From assembly GCF_900155475.1 (NCBI RefSeq), contig NZ_FXAM01000001.1:731501-795500 (forward strand): DNA of 64,000 nt. The letters run 5' to 3'. The position numbers and the translations under genes are program-made. The stretch is from Methylomagnum ishizawai. GTDB taxonomy: Bacteria > Pseudomonadota > Gammaproteobacteria > Methylococcales > Methylococcaceae. Position 1 is the first letter of the stretch. Every line of letters begins with the position of its first letter. Below are positions 41,476 to 49,896 of this stretch, piece after piece. The notes beneath the pieces were generated by a model. That model was not told where the DNA came from, ran no database searches, and saw only the letters and a program-made list of their open reading frames with translations.

Positions 41476-43557
41476 TTATTCATCTCTCACAAAAAACCCA
41501 CATCCCCGGTCCCGCGCCCGGACCTGGAATCCCCGCCAGCCACAGGCCGCGCTTTCCCGCGCCTTGTCGCCATAGTGCCCGCAGCGCCCGCAGAGATCGC
41601 CCGCCGGAAGGTCCAGTTGGCTCAACATGGCCTGGACGGTCGGTGGCAGGGTATTCGACATCGCGTCCATGGCCTCCCGGACTTGGCCCTTCGGTTGCTC
41701 GCCCATCGGTTCCGCCTCCGGCAGGATGAACATGCCGGTCCCGTGGCTCCTGGCCCAGGCCACGTCGCAGAGCATGTTGGCGTAGCTGAAATGGGGGTCG
41801 ATGCCGACCTTCTTGACTACCCGCCGGTACTTGTTCGTTTCCCCGTCCTTCTCGGCCACCAAGGCGGTCTTGGTGAAGTGGTGGAACGCCCGCGGCAATA
41901 CCGCCACGGTCTGGCGGACGCCCTTCTCGACCACCTCTTGGACCAGCCCTTGCGGGTCCGGGAACAGGCATAGCGGGGTCTTGGCCGTCAACCGCGCCAT
42001 GGAAACCTGCATGCACTTGTACTGGTCCATCCGCAGGGTATAGCGGTCGCGCTCCGATTCGTCCGTACGCCGGTCGGACGAATCCAGGCCGGCCGCGTCG
42101 CCCCAGGCGATCATCCCTTCCGCGATCTGCCCGAACGAATCGCAGATGAACACCCGGCGCGGCCAGCGGTTGGCGAAGCGCTTGGCGTCGTTGTAGTTGG
42201 GGTTGATCTCGACCACCGCCACGGCTACGCCGTAGGCCTCCATCAACTCGTCGCAGCGCCCGAACGGGTCGGCGGAGTAGATTTCCTCGACATGGACCAC
42301 CGCTTGGCGACCATCGGGCATCCGCTCCTTGACGACCACCACATTGAAGTTGCCCATTTGGTCGATACCCATGAAGGTATCCCGCGCCCGCGTCTTCCAG
42401 ACCACCCCGGCGGCGCGGCCCGCTGCGACACACCGCTCCAGGTGTTCCAGCGTGACCGGTACTTGGGTCGGGTCCAGGTAGGGCTTCCCCAGTTTGCGGT
42501 TGAAGAAATTCTTCAGGTCCGTCGCCGTGTTGTAGGCGAACATGATGTCGCCCGGCGAAATCGTGGGGCTCAGGAATTGCGGGAAATGGATGGAGCGGAT
42601 TCGGAGCGGCCTATCCGCTTTCGGCACCGACAAATCGACCGTCGGATCGGCCAGGGGATTTTCCGCGATCCACTCGCCACGTTGGCTGTCCGCGATGACC
42701 GTCCCGCAGGCTGGGTTGCCGCACACGTAGCGCCATGCGTCCAAGGCTTCCACCCACCGGATGCAGGCCGGGAAATAGTCGTCCAGCGGTCGCGCCGCGC
42801 CGCAATGCGGACATGCGGTATGGAACCGGTATTGCGCCCCCCGCTTGTACCAATGGTGGATATCGGCATCCGGCCAGTTCGCCGTGGAGCCCATCAGCAC
42901 GAAGCGCACATCGGAGGCGGACAGGCGCTCCAGGGTCTTCTCCATTTGCTCCAAGGTCATTTCCTGCACCTCGTCGAAGGCCAGGACATCCATGGGGATG
43001 GATTCCGTGGTGGCCTTGCCCGAGGTCCACGAGAACACGAACATGGCCTCGCCGATGCGGCGGGTGTAGACGTTGCCTTCGCCGGTTTTGCGCCCGGAGC
43101 CGTCCGGGGCGTCCATCGTCATCAGCTTGTGGATGCCGGGGGCCGAGCGTACCAGGGGCATGAACCGCTCGGACGACTTCAAGCCGGCCAGTTTCATGTC
43201 GGGAAGGAACAGGCCCACCGTGGCCGGGCCGAAACGCAGTCCGAGGTAGATCGTCGCCAGCATCTCCATGACCGTGAACCCGACCTGGGCGCACTTCATC
43301 AGGACCAGGACCAGCCGGTAGGCCTCGTCTTCGGTGCTGGGTATCTGGTCGTAAATCCAGGCCATCGCCGGGCGGTCGTCCAGGCGGAAGGGATGGCCGT
43401 CCACTTTCAAGCCTTGGGCGGCGAGGCTTTCGCACCATTGGCGGAAGGTTGTGCCTTCGGGGATGGGCTTGGCGAGGTCCGCGCCCTCGATCCTCGCCCG
43501 CCTGCGCCGCCTCAGCTCCAATTCGGCCTGGGCGCGGACGGAAAGGGGAATCCTCAT
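41476..43557 (-). CDS. Terminase large subunit (GpA family)
   Basis: 693 residues. ATPase half: RLVLVLMKCAQVGFTVMEML, MDVLAFDEVQEMTLEQME (Walker B DE near 195), VRFVLMGSTANWPDADIHHW; nuclease half after about residue 390 (DTFMGIDQMGNFNVVVVKER, VAVVEINPNYNDAKRFANRW). Zinc-like HTACPHCGAARPL near 245 and a Cys-rich end (CGRCGHYG, ACGWRGF). Typical GpA-type packaging motor. ATGA overlap with the small subunit gene. Confidence 0.85.
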   Translation of the reverse strand: MRIPLSVRAQAELELRRRRRARIEGADLAKPIPEGTTFRQWCESLAAQGLKVDGHPFRLDDRPAMAWIYDQIPSTEDEAYRLVLVLMKCAQVGFTVMEMLATIYLGLRFGPATVGLFLPDMKLAGLKSSERFMPLVRSAPGIHKLMTMDAPDGSGRKTGEGNVYTRRIGEAMFVFSWTSGKATTESIPMDVLAFDEVQEMTLEQMEKTLERLSASDVRFVLMGSTANWPDADIHHWYKRGAQYRFHTACPHCGAARPLDDYFPACIRWVEALDAWRYVCGNPACGTVIADSQRGEWIAENPLADPTVDLSVPKADRPLRIRSIHFPQFLSPTISPGDIMFAYNTATDLKNFFNRKLGKPYLDPTQVPVTLEHLERCVAAGRAAGVVWKTRARDTFMGIDQMGNFNVVVVKERMPDGRQAVVHVEEIYSADPFGRCDELMEAYGVAVAVVEINPNYNDAKRFANRWPRRVFICDSFGQIAEGMIAWGDAAGLDSSDRRTDESERDRYTLRMDQYKCMQVSMARLTAKTPLCLFPDPQGLVQEVVEKGVRQTVAVLPRAFHHFTKTALVAEKDGETNKYRRVVKKVGIDPHFSYANMLCDVAWARSHGTGMFILPEAEPMGEQPKGQVREAMDAMSNTLPPTVQAMLSQLDLPAGDLCGRCGHYGDKARESAACGWRGFQVRARDRGCGFFVRDE

Positions 43558-44045
43558 GCCGGGGCTTTGCCCTTCGCCAGGGCCGCGAGTTGTTCGTCGG
43601 TCATCGCGCCCAGGTCCATCGGGGCATCCAAGCCGCGAATCCGGCGGATATTCTCAATCGCGGTCTTACTGGCTTCGGCGGCGGCTTTATAGGTTTTGAA
43701 TCCCTTGGCCTTCGGCAAATCCTCCTCGATCTTTTCCAAGATCAAGCGATTCACCCGGACACCCCGTTCCATATCCTCCACATCGGCCTGGACTTCGCGA
43801 TCCACTTCGCACGCGACCCTTTGCGAAGTTTCTTGCGAAGCCTCCTGCGAACCAGCGGCAAGCTGCGCATTAACCCGTTCCCGCTTGAGCGAGGCCGGAT
43901 TCCTCACCCATCCATGTTTTTTAGCCCGCTGACGGATAGCGGCTTCGGTAATATCAAAGTCCCCGGCAATCGCCCGCAGCGGGCGCACCCCCGCCCTAAA
44001 CTGAACCTCCACCGAATCCCAGTCAACGTCCTTGGCCACGATCAA
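43554..44045 (-). CDS. Terminase small subunit
   Basis: 163 residues. N-terminal HTH (FRAGVRPLRAIAGDFDITEA, AIRQRAKKHGW about 16-46) for recognition of the packaging site and a helical oligomerisation region; the conserved end RIRGLDAPMDLGAMTDEQLA fits small terminases. Directly upstream of the large subunit. Confidence 0.8.
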   Translation of the reverse strand: MIVAKDVDWDSVEVQFRAGVRPLRAIAGDFDITEAAIRQRAKKHGWVRNPASLKRERVNAQLAAGSQEASQETSQRVACEVDREVQADVEDMERGVRVNRLILEKIEEDLPKAKGFKTYKAAAEASKTAIENIRRIRGLDAPMDLGAMTDEQLAALAKGKAPA

Positions 44046-44553
44046 CCCTTACCCCCGCCGCCCCCACAAACTCCCTCAACTCATCATTCCAAGCCCCATA
44101 CCGCCGCACCACCGAGGTGAATTCTTCGACGCTATGGCCGGTAAGCTTCCAGATGGGCCGCCCGGTCTCGTCGTCATACCGGGGCTCCCCGTCGCCATCG
44201 GTCGCATGGACGCAATGGCTCAACTCGTGGAATATCAGGATTTCCCTGTGCCGGTCATCCGCCGCCGTCCAATATTCCCCGTCCAGGACGACGAGGAAGT
44301 CCGGCATCGCGCCGAACATGCGCTCCACCATCCAGAGGAACACCCGATTCAATTTGCCCTGGACGCGGGGCAAGTGGACCGCGCCAAGGATGCGCCGGTC
44401 GGACTCGAACAGGGGATCGGTCCGCAGCAGGAAAGCCATGTGCGGCTCGCCGTCCTTCAAGTGGACATGCTCGGGGTATTCCAGGCAGCGGCGATACCAA
44501 TTCGCGGGATGATCCGGGCCGGGTTCGGGGATGATGAAGGGGGAATCCATCAT
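44023..44553 (-). CDS. Putative phage metallopeptidase
   Basis: 176 residues. HELSHCVHATDG (HExxH about residues 108-112) followed by WKLTGHSVEEFTSVVRRYG is the pattern of a phage putative-metallopeptidase family of unknown target. The start overlaps none; the 3' end overlaps the terminase small subunit by 23 nt. Possibly acts on host or virion proteins. Confidence 0.7.
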   Translation of the reverse strand: MMDSPFIIPEPGPDHPANWYRRCLEYPEHVHLKDGEPHMAFLLRTDPLFESDRRILGAVHLPRVQGKLNRVFLWMVERMFGAMPDFLVVLDGEYWTAADDRHREILIFHELSHCVHATDGDGEPRYDDETGRPIWKLTGHSVEEFTSVVRRYGAWNDELREFVGAAGVRVDRGQGR

Positions 44554-44568
44554 GGAAGCGCGATCCCA

Positions 44569-44925
44569 TCATTCATCGTCGGGCTCTCCAACATACCTAG
44601 TCACAACCCCCTTCCTCTCCACCACCATATCCACCTCCTCGACCGGCACGACAATAACCTCGTTCGGATTCTGCGGGGTCCGCTCGGGGTTTCGCACACA
44701 GCGCAACCCCGCGTTCTTGCCCGTCGCCGTCTTCGCGCCACACCAGCACAGGTTCCGGGGCTCGCCCACCGCCTTGGTCCCGCACTCGGCACACCGGGCC
44801 TGTCCGCCGCCATTCGGCCCGGGACGCCACAGGAGCCGCCCAGAACATATCCGGCAGGCATGCTCGATCAGGAACCATCCGGCGTCCTCGTGGTTGATCC
44901 TACGCGGCTTGGCCGAGTTCAACAT
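44569..44925 (-). CDS. Zinc-ribbon phage protein
   Basis: 118 residues from the ATG at 44925, which overlaps the upstream stop region. Three Cys pairs: CRICSGRL, CAECGTKA, CWCG, then an acidic tail with VEEVDMVVERKG. Probably a zinc-binding DNA- or RNA-associated protein; function unknown. Confidence 0.65.
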   Translation of the reverse strand: MLNSAKPRRINHEDAGWFLIEHACRICSGRLLWRPGPNGGGQARCAECGTKAVGEPRNLCWCGAKTATGKNAGLRCVRNPERTPQNPNEVIVVPVEEVDMVVERKGVVTRYVGEPDDE

Positions 44926-45518
44926 ACGGCGGCGAACAAATCCGGTTCGGGCGGTTGGGCTGGATGGGCGGGAGCCCAACGGAACGCCACCTTGCGCGGC
45001 TCCTTGTGCATCACCATCCGCACCGCTTCGAGGGGCGTTGCCGCGGCGATGTCATGCCGGACCACACTGCGGCCTTCAACCACAATGCCCAGGCTCAGGC
45101 CACTGTGAACCCGGAGCAGTTTGCTCTTGACCGCCTCCCGGTCCAGCGACCAGAAAATATCCAGGGGGTGGGGTGGATGGCCGCGCCCGTCGCGACCTTT
45201 GGCGATCTCGTACTGGCGGTTGACGCAGGACTGGCAATAAAGCCCGTGGACATGCCGGGCCACGGCGGGGCCATCGCAGCGCACACACACCCGGCGGTGG
45301 TATTCGGAGTTGTCGCACGCCTGTCCGGCGTGGACGGCACCGATGGGGCAGTTCCGGCAGGACAGATACGAGGCGGCGGTTTCACCACCCTTTGTCGCGG
45401 CGACCCAGCGCGTGGCGCAAGATTCCACCGACCAGAATCCCGCCAGCCGGTCGCAGCGGAAATAATCGCCGGACAGGCCAGGGGGCGTGCTGTAGTTGAT
45501 CGATGGATGGCGCGGCAT
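44919..45518 (-). CDS. Cys-rich phage regulator-like protein
   Basis: 199 residues. SCRNCPIGAVHAGQACDNSE and RVCVRCDGPA...YCQSCVNRQYE give two zinc modules (about 52-110). This CxxCPIGxxHAG pattern is common in prophage proteins just upstream of late genes and is suspected to be transcriptional. Located at the head of the packaging operon, it is one candidate for the factor acting at GGTCGTGAC sites; this is inference. Confidence 0.6.
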   Translation of the reverse strand: MPRHPSINYSTPPGLSGDYFRCDRLAGFWSVESCATRWVAATKGGETAASYLSCRNCPIGAVHAGQACDNSEYHRRVCVRCDGPAVARHVHGLYCQSCVNRQYEIAKGRDGRGHPPHPLDIFWSLDREAVKSKLLRVHSGLSLGIVVEGRSVVRHDIAAATPLEAVRMVMHKEPRKVAFRWAPAHPAQPPEPDLFAAVC

Positions 45519-45787
45519 CAGGCGTTGAGCGAATCCAACAGGGTTTTGGAAGGCTTGAACTTCACCTTGCGGCTGGCGGGCACGGTAATCACCGCACCCG
45601 TGCTGGGATTGCGGCCTTGCCGCTCCGGCTTGTCCTCGACCTTGAGCTTACCCAGGAACGGTATTTCTCCATCCTGCTGTAAGCCGGTTTCAATGGCCCG
45701 TTCCAAATCTTCCAAGACCACTTTGGCCTTGGTTTTGGATAGGTCGGATTCCGCCGCAAAGGCGGCGATGAGTTCAGCCCTGGTCAT
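45518..45787 (-). CDS. HU/IHF-family DNA-binding protein
   Basis: 89 residues with the family pattern: MTRAELIAAFAAESDLSKTK, DLERAIETGL, GKLKVEDKPERQGRNPSTGA, VPASRKVKFKPSKTLLDSL. Bends DNA as a dimer. Overlaps both neighbours by a few nt; directly after the H-NS-like gene. Confidence 0.9.
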   Translation of the reverse strand: MTRAELIAAFAAESDLSKTKAKVVLEDLERAIETGLQQDGEIPFLGKLKVEDKPERQGRNPSTGAVITVPASRKVKFKPSKTLLDSLNA

Positions 45788-46140
45788 GCGGCGGCCTGCT
45801 GCGGCTTGAACTCCGGCAACAGGAAATCATCCGCGCCGGCCCCGGCATTGATCTTCTCCTGCAACCACTTGGGCTTCATGCCGCGCCCGGACCACTGGTT
45901 TTTTGGATTCGCGGGGTCGCGGTATTTAACCGGCACCTTGGTACCCGTCCGGCCCATCGGGACAACCTTCCGACCCTTCTCGGTCAATTCCACATCCATA
46001 TTGATGGACGCCGCTAGTTCCTTGATCTTGGCGATAGTTTCAGCTCGGCTTTCACGGCGCTTGGTTTCCAGCGCTTTTTGGGCATTGGCGATAGTCTCGG
46101 CCAGTTCTTCCTCGTTCATACCTTCCAATGCTTCTGACAT
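45784..46140 (-). CDS. H-NS-family nucleoid protein
   Basis: 118 residues: N-terminal coiled-coil (ELAETIANAQKALETKRRES), linker, and C-terminal H-NS DNA-binding motif (KYRDPANPKNQWSGRGMKPK, WLQEKINAG). Phage-borne H-NS homologues can silence or unsilence AT-rich DNA; the AT-rich cargo genes here are obvious targets. Overlaps the HU gene by 4 nt. Confidence 0.85.
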   Translation of the reverse strand: MSEALEGMNEEELAETIANAQKALETKRRESRAETIAKIKELAASINMDVELTEKGRKVVPMGRTGTKVPVKYRDPANPKNQWSGRGMKPKWLQEKINAGAGADDFLLPEFKPQQAAA

Positions 46141-46213
46141 AACTTACCCACTTGTTTGTGAAAACCAAATAATACACCAACTCGATTGGCACATAAACCT
46201 GAACAAAGCGCAT

Positions 46214-46372
46214 TTAAAAAATTTCAGGCGGATGCTTGAAAAGCGGCCGCAAATCCTTTTCTAGATGGACCGGATGCCCCGGCTGGCCGCTCCCGGCAAT
46301 CTTGAAGCATTTGGGGCCGATGCCTTTCGATACCGGCATCGACAAAACCGCCGCGCCCCGGCCTAGCTGCAT
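46214..46372 (-). CDS. Small phage protein, unknown
   Basis: 52 residues from the ATG at 46372 with GAGGGAA upstream. Reads LSMPVSKGIGPKCFKIAGSG, HPVHLEKDLRPLFKHPPEIF. No family known. Same strand and operon as the nuclease (upstream) and H-NS (downstream). Confidence 0.55.
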   Translation of the reverse strand: MQLGRGAAVLSMPVSKGIGPKCFKIAGSGQPGHPVHLEKDLRPLFKHPPEIF

Positions 46373-46404
46373 GCCGTCATTCCCTCAGCCCGCTTCGTTT
46401 CCAC

Positions 46405-46737
46405 TCATGGCCTTGCCTTGTATGATTTATCGAAAAACCTCGCGACGACGCCTATCGCACGGCCATCCCGGACCATTTCCCCGGTGGCCCGCAATACCAC
46501 CCAGCCGCCCAGCGCCGCCTCGTTGTATTTTTCGACATCGTTGGCGAAACCCTGGGCGCGGGTATGCCTTCCCCTGGAATGAATGCCCCCTTCTATTTCC
46601 AGGATCAGGCGGTATTCGGGCCAAGCGAAATCGGCCCGCCAATTCCTGCCGACACGGAACTCCCATTCGCGCACCGGAACCGGCAATTTGAGTGTCAAAC
46701 ACTGGCTTTCAAAAAGCCGTTCCAATGGGCTGGTCAT
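46405..46737 (-). CDS. DUF559/Vsr-like endonuclease
   Basis: 110 residues. PD-(D/E)XK core of the DUF559/very-short-patch type: WRADFAWPEYRLILEIEGG (D and ExE pair, about 33-51), HTRAQGFANDVEKYNEAALG, GWVVLRATGEMV. Likely a nicking or repair nuclease. 8 nt after the helicase gene. Confidence 0.75.
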   Translation of the reverse strand: MTSPLERLFESQCLTLKLPVPVREWEFRVGRNWRADFAWPEYRLILEIEGGIHSRGRHTRAQGFANDVEKYNEAALGGWVVLRATGEMVRDGRAIGVVARFFDKSYKARP

Positions 46738-46744
46738 TGGTTCC

Positions 46745-48337
46745 TCACGCGCAGATGGCCAGGAATTGGGAAGCGCGGGTGCAGGCCACGTACAGCGCCC
46801 GGTTGAACTGGTACGCCTCCACCATCCGGTTCAGGTCGCGGTAGTCCACCAGGGCGGTATCGAACGTGCTGCCCTGGCTCTTGTGGACGGTGATGGCGTA
46901 GGCGTGGCGGATGGGGGCGAAGGCGTTCTTCATGGCCCAGGCCCGTCCCGACGCGCCCTTGGAGTCCGTCAGCAGGCCTTCCTTCAGCTTCGGGTTCATT
47001 TCATCGTTGGCCCGGCGCTTGAGGTCGTTCGCCTGCGTGAACAGTTCGGACACCAGGCGCGCGACCAGGTCGGGATCGTGGGCCACGTGGACCATGATCT
47101 CGTTGTCGTCGCCGTCGTCCAGGTACAGGAGGTCGGCGCGGAGGCTCGGACGCTCGGGCACGTCCGGGTAGTAGCGGTGCCTGACGTCGCGCTCGATGCG
47201 CTTGATCGTGAGTTCCTGGCTGGTGTGGAGTTGGGTGGGGTCCGTGACCGGCGTGGACACCTCCACGCCGTCGATCAAGCGCACCATGTTCTCGGCCACC
47301 TTGTCGGCGTCGCAGGCGCTGTGGACGATGACGGGCTCGCCCACGTCGAACGGGGTGCGCCCGTCCGGCACCGGGCCGTACAGGGCTTCGTGGACGGCCC
47401 GGTTGAAGAACTCGACGGTGGCGTTGCGGAAGGCCAGCACCCGGCAATCCCGGCCCTCGCGGATTTCCGACACGGCCCATCCGGCGATTTCCTCGGGCCG
47501 CATCGAGAACGCCCCGATGGCCGTGGCATCCCGGGGGATGGCGGCCATGATGTCGGCCATGGTCATCCGCTGTTCGGCCTCGATGAAGCGGCGGATCACC
47601 ATGGACAGCGCGATCATGGGATTGCCCTGGGCCTGCCGGACGACCTCCGTCAGCCGGGCCTGGCGCTCGACGTGGGAGAACACCGGGGACATGCCCACGC
47701 CGGCCTTCTCGACGGGCGGCAACTGGGCCGGGTCGCCGACGAACAGGATCAGGCAGTCGCGGCGCACGCGCAGCAGCAGCTTGAACATGTCGGTGCCGAC
47801 CATCGAGGCCTCGTCCACCACCAGCACGTCCAGGTCGTGGATGGTGCTGTCGCGCTTCTGGGTGATCTGCTGGGTGCCGTCGTCGCGCTCCTGCATTTGC
47901 AGGCCCAGGAAGCTGTGGAGGGTGCCGACGCACACCTTGCCGCCCTGGCCGTCCCATTCGTCCCGGTCGAACCGCGAACCCCGCGGCCGCTTGTTGCCGA
48001 ACCGGACCACGCCGAACTTGCGGAGGTTGGACGCCAGCACCTTCACCGCCTTGTTGGTGGGCGCCGCGACGCCGATCACGCGCTCCGCTTGCAGGTCGGC
48101 CACCAGCTTGCCGACGACGTGGCTCTTGCCCACCCCGGCGAAGCCTTCCAGCACCATCAGGGCCGCGTCCGTCTGGCCCCGGCAGAATTCCAGCATCCCG
48201 GCGTAGGCGTGCGCCTGCTGGGCCGTCAGGCCGTCCGGGGCGGGTTCCTGGCGCGGGGGTTCGAGGGCGGCGGCGATGGCGGCTAAGAATGGGTGCTCGT
48301 TCACCGCTAGGGCTTTCATTTGTTGCATATCAATCAC
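46745..48337 (-). CDS. SF1B helicase (RecD/Dda-like)
   Basis: 530 residues. Walker A GFAGVGKSH (about 64-72), VIGVAAPTNKAVKVL, Walker B LVVDEASMV (about 170-178), LFVGDPAQLPPVEK, then ITVHKSQGSTFDTALVDYRD and NRALYVACTRASQFL near the C-terminus. 5'-3' DNA helicase for phage replication or repair. Start at 48337 has ATG and a second MQQM shortly after; RBS AGGTGATT. Confidence 0.85.
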   Translation of the reverse strand: MIDMQQMKALAVNEHPFLAAIAAALEPPRQEPAPDGLTAQQAHAYAGMLEFCRGQTDAALMVLEGFAGVGKSHVVGKLVADLQAERVIGVAAPTNKAVKVLASNLRKFGVVRFGNKRPRGSRFDRDEWDGQGGKVCVGTLHSFLGLQMQERDDGTQQITQKRDSTIHDLDVLVVDEASMVGTDMFKLLLRVRRDCLILFVGDPAQLPPVEKAGVGMSPVFSHVERQARLTEVVRQAQGNPMIALSMVIRRFIEAEQRMTMADIMAAIPRDATAIGAFSMRPEEIAGWAVSEIREGRDCRVLAFRNATVEFFNRAVHEALYGPVPDGRTPFDVGEPVIVHSACDADKVAENMVRLIDGVEVSTPVTDPTQLHTSQELTIKRIERDVRHRYYPDVPERPSLRADLLYLDDGDDNEIMVHVAHDPDLVARLVSELFTQANDLKRRANDEMNPKLKEGLLTDSKGASGRAWAMKNAFAPIRHAYAITVHKSQGSTFDTALVDYRDLNRMVEAYQFNRALYVACTRASQFLAICA

Positions 48338-48546
48338 CTGTCGTTGATCCGCCTGATTAAGATGCCGGGCCGCGCGATTCAGGCTTATCGCCTTTCGGGA
48401 GCGACCCTAGGCCCGGCAATTCGGTTGTTTTCGGTTCCGGGAGAGGGGTAGACGCGAAGTGGATGAGCCTTCCTCTCCCACTCAATCCCTTGCTACGTAA
48501 GGCTTCCAGCGTTCGGGTAGCGGGGTAGATGCTTATATAAAGAGGT

Positions 48547-49107
48547 CTAATCCTTTATATAGGGGGGGCATAAGCCCCAAGGGGATTCGCCTCTCCCATC
48601 TACCCGGAGGCCGGAAGCCAAGCCGGGCGCGGCTTTGGCGGGAGAGCGGCCAGCATCCACCACGCATCCCCCTTCTACCCGAGTTTTCCCGCCCAATAGG
48701 CTGGACCCCGCATGGATCAAGAACCCCCAGGTCCATTGGTCGGGATCACCGGCAAGGCCGGTACGGTCGGGGTGCGGGTCGAACTCGATCCGTCCGTTCT
48801 TGCCGACCACGGCGTGCAGGACGCCCTGGTGTCGTGGCGATGGGCCGTAGATCAAGTGGTAAACGTCGGTGCCGTCGCGCATAACCCAATCGAAACCGAA
48901 CGGGTTGGCTTCGAGATGGGCGAGGCCACGGCGTCCCAACCATGCGTTGATGGCCCGGTCGAATTTCCGGGTGTCGGGGTGAAGTTGTGCGAAGTGGGGA
49001 ACCTCGCCCAGGGGCAAATCCAACAGCGTGGCAAGGCAAGCCCTCACGCAATCGCCCGTCTGTCCCTGGGAAGGATCGTGCAAGAATTCTTGGGTGGTCG
49101 GAGTCAT
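48547..49107 (-). CDS. Papain-like cysteine protease-type protein
   Basis: 186 residues from the ATG at 49107, overlapping the upstream stop (ATGA). QTGDCVRACLATLLDLPLGE (Cys near residue 19) and GVLHAVVGKNGRIEFDPHPD (His near 95) fit a papain/NlpC-type fold seen in many phage proteins. The C-terminal 45 residues are Gly/Arg-rich. Target unknown. Confidence 0.6.
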   Translation of the reverse strand: MTPTTQEFLHDPSQGQTGDCVRACLATLLDLPLGEVPHFAQLHPDTRKFDRAINAWLGRRGLAHLEANPFGFDWVMRDGTDVYHLIYGPSPRHQGVLHAVVGKNGRIEFDPHPDRTGLAGDPDQWTWGFLIHAGSSLLGGKTRVEGGCVVDAGRSPAKAAPGLASGLRVDGRGESPWGLCPPYIKD

Positions 49108-49856
49108 AGTGTTGCACCACCTATTGATCCAACATGGCTCCGCTTGAATTCTTCCCAAACCCTAATTCCTTCAACCACCCCATGGGTTGTCGGACCGCAT
49201 TCCTCTACGAACTCCGCGATCAACCGGTCCAGGCGGACGGAATCGCGATGTTCTATCGCGGCATCGGTATCCTCGAATAACTGCCCATCCTCCGTCCGCG
49301 CCGCCCAAACCCAGTCGATCCCCTCGATCCGGGGCGGGCGCGGCCCCAGGACAAACCGCTCGGCCGGAATCGCCGTCTCCCGGAACTCGACCGCCGGGCC
49401 GTCGTGTTTCAATTCGGCTTCCAGCGCCAGGGCGGCGAATTTGGCGACGGCCCCGAGCGGGACGGGTGGAAGGCTTTCCTCCACCGTTGGGATGGAATCG
49501 TCCACCCCATTTTCCGGGGCGGACGTGTCCGCCCCGGCTCCGGCATCAGCGGTCCCCTCCGCTGCGCCGACCATCACCGCGTCCGTGCCAATATCACCCG
49601 GCCCATCCGGGGCTTCGTGGGGGTTCGAGGCCGGGGCGCTATCGACCTTGAACCAATTGAAAACGCCCGAGTTCTCGATTTCACGGGATTCAATCAACCC
49701 TTCGCGCCGCAATACCTGTAGGCAATTAGCGACTTCCTTTTTAGGATCGCTGGTGGTGAACCAGGATTTGGGCAGCTTTTCGAGGGCGGTTTTCACCGAC
49801 ACTCCGTCGTAATACCGCCCTACCAACGCCAACAACTCGTCTTTCTTACTGGCCAT
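49104..49856 (-). CDS. Winged-helix phage protein
   Basis: 250 residues from the ATG at 49856 (GAGGT upstream). Residues about 1-75 (KKDELLALVGRYYDGVSVKT, DPKKEVANCLQVLRREGLIE) form a winged-helix DNA-binding domain; a Pro/Gly/Asp-rich linker follows, then a helical C-terminal part (RLDRLIAEFVEECG). Likely a regulator or replication accessory, downstream of the helicase-methylase gene. Confidence 0.6.
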   Translation of the reverse strand: MASKKDELLALVGRYYDGVSVKTALEKLPKSWFTTSDPKKEVANCLQVLRREGLIESREIENSGVFNWFKVDSAPASNPHEAPDGPGDIGTDAVMVGAAEGTADAGAGADTSAPENGVDDSIPTVEESLPPVPLGAVAKFAALALEAELKHDGPAVEFRETAIPAERFVLGPRPPRIEGIDWVWAARTEDGQLFEDTDAAIEHRDSVRLDRLIAEFVEECGPTTHGVVEGIRVWEEFKRSHVGSIGGATL

Positions 49857-49896
49857 GGAATACCTCAATTCCAATCTTGATATACAGACACCCGCG

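Noticed and set aside
46583-48286. 567-codon + strand frame over the RecD-like helicase
   Set aside because: Antisense shadow of a gene with full helicase motifs on the other strand.
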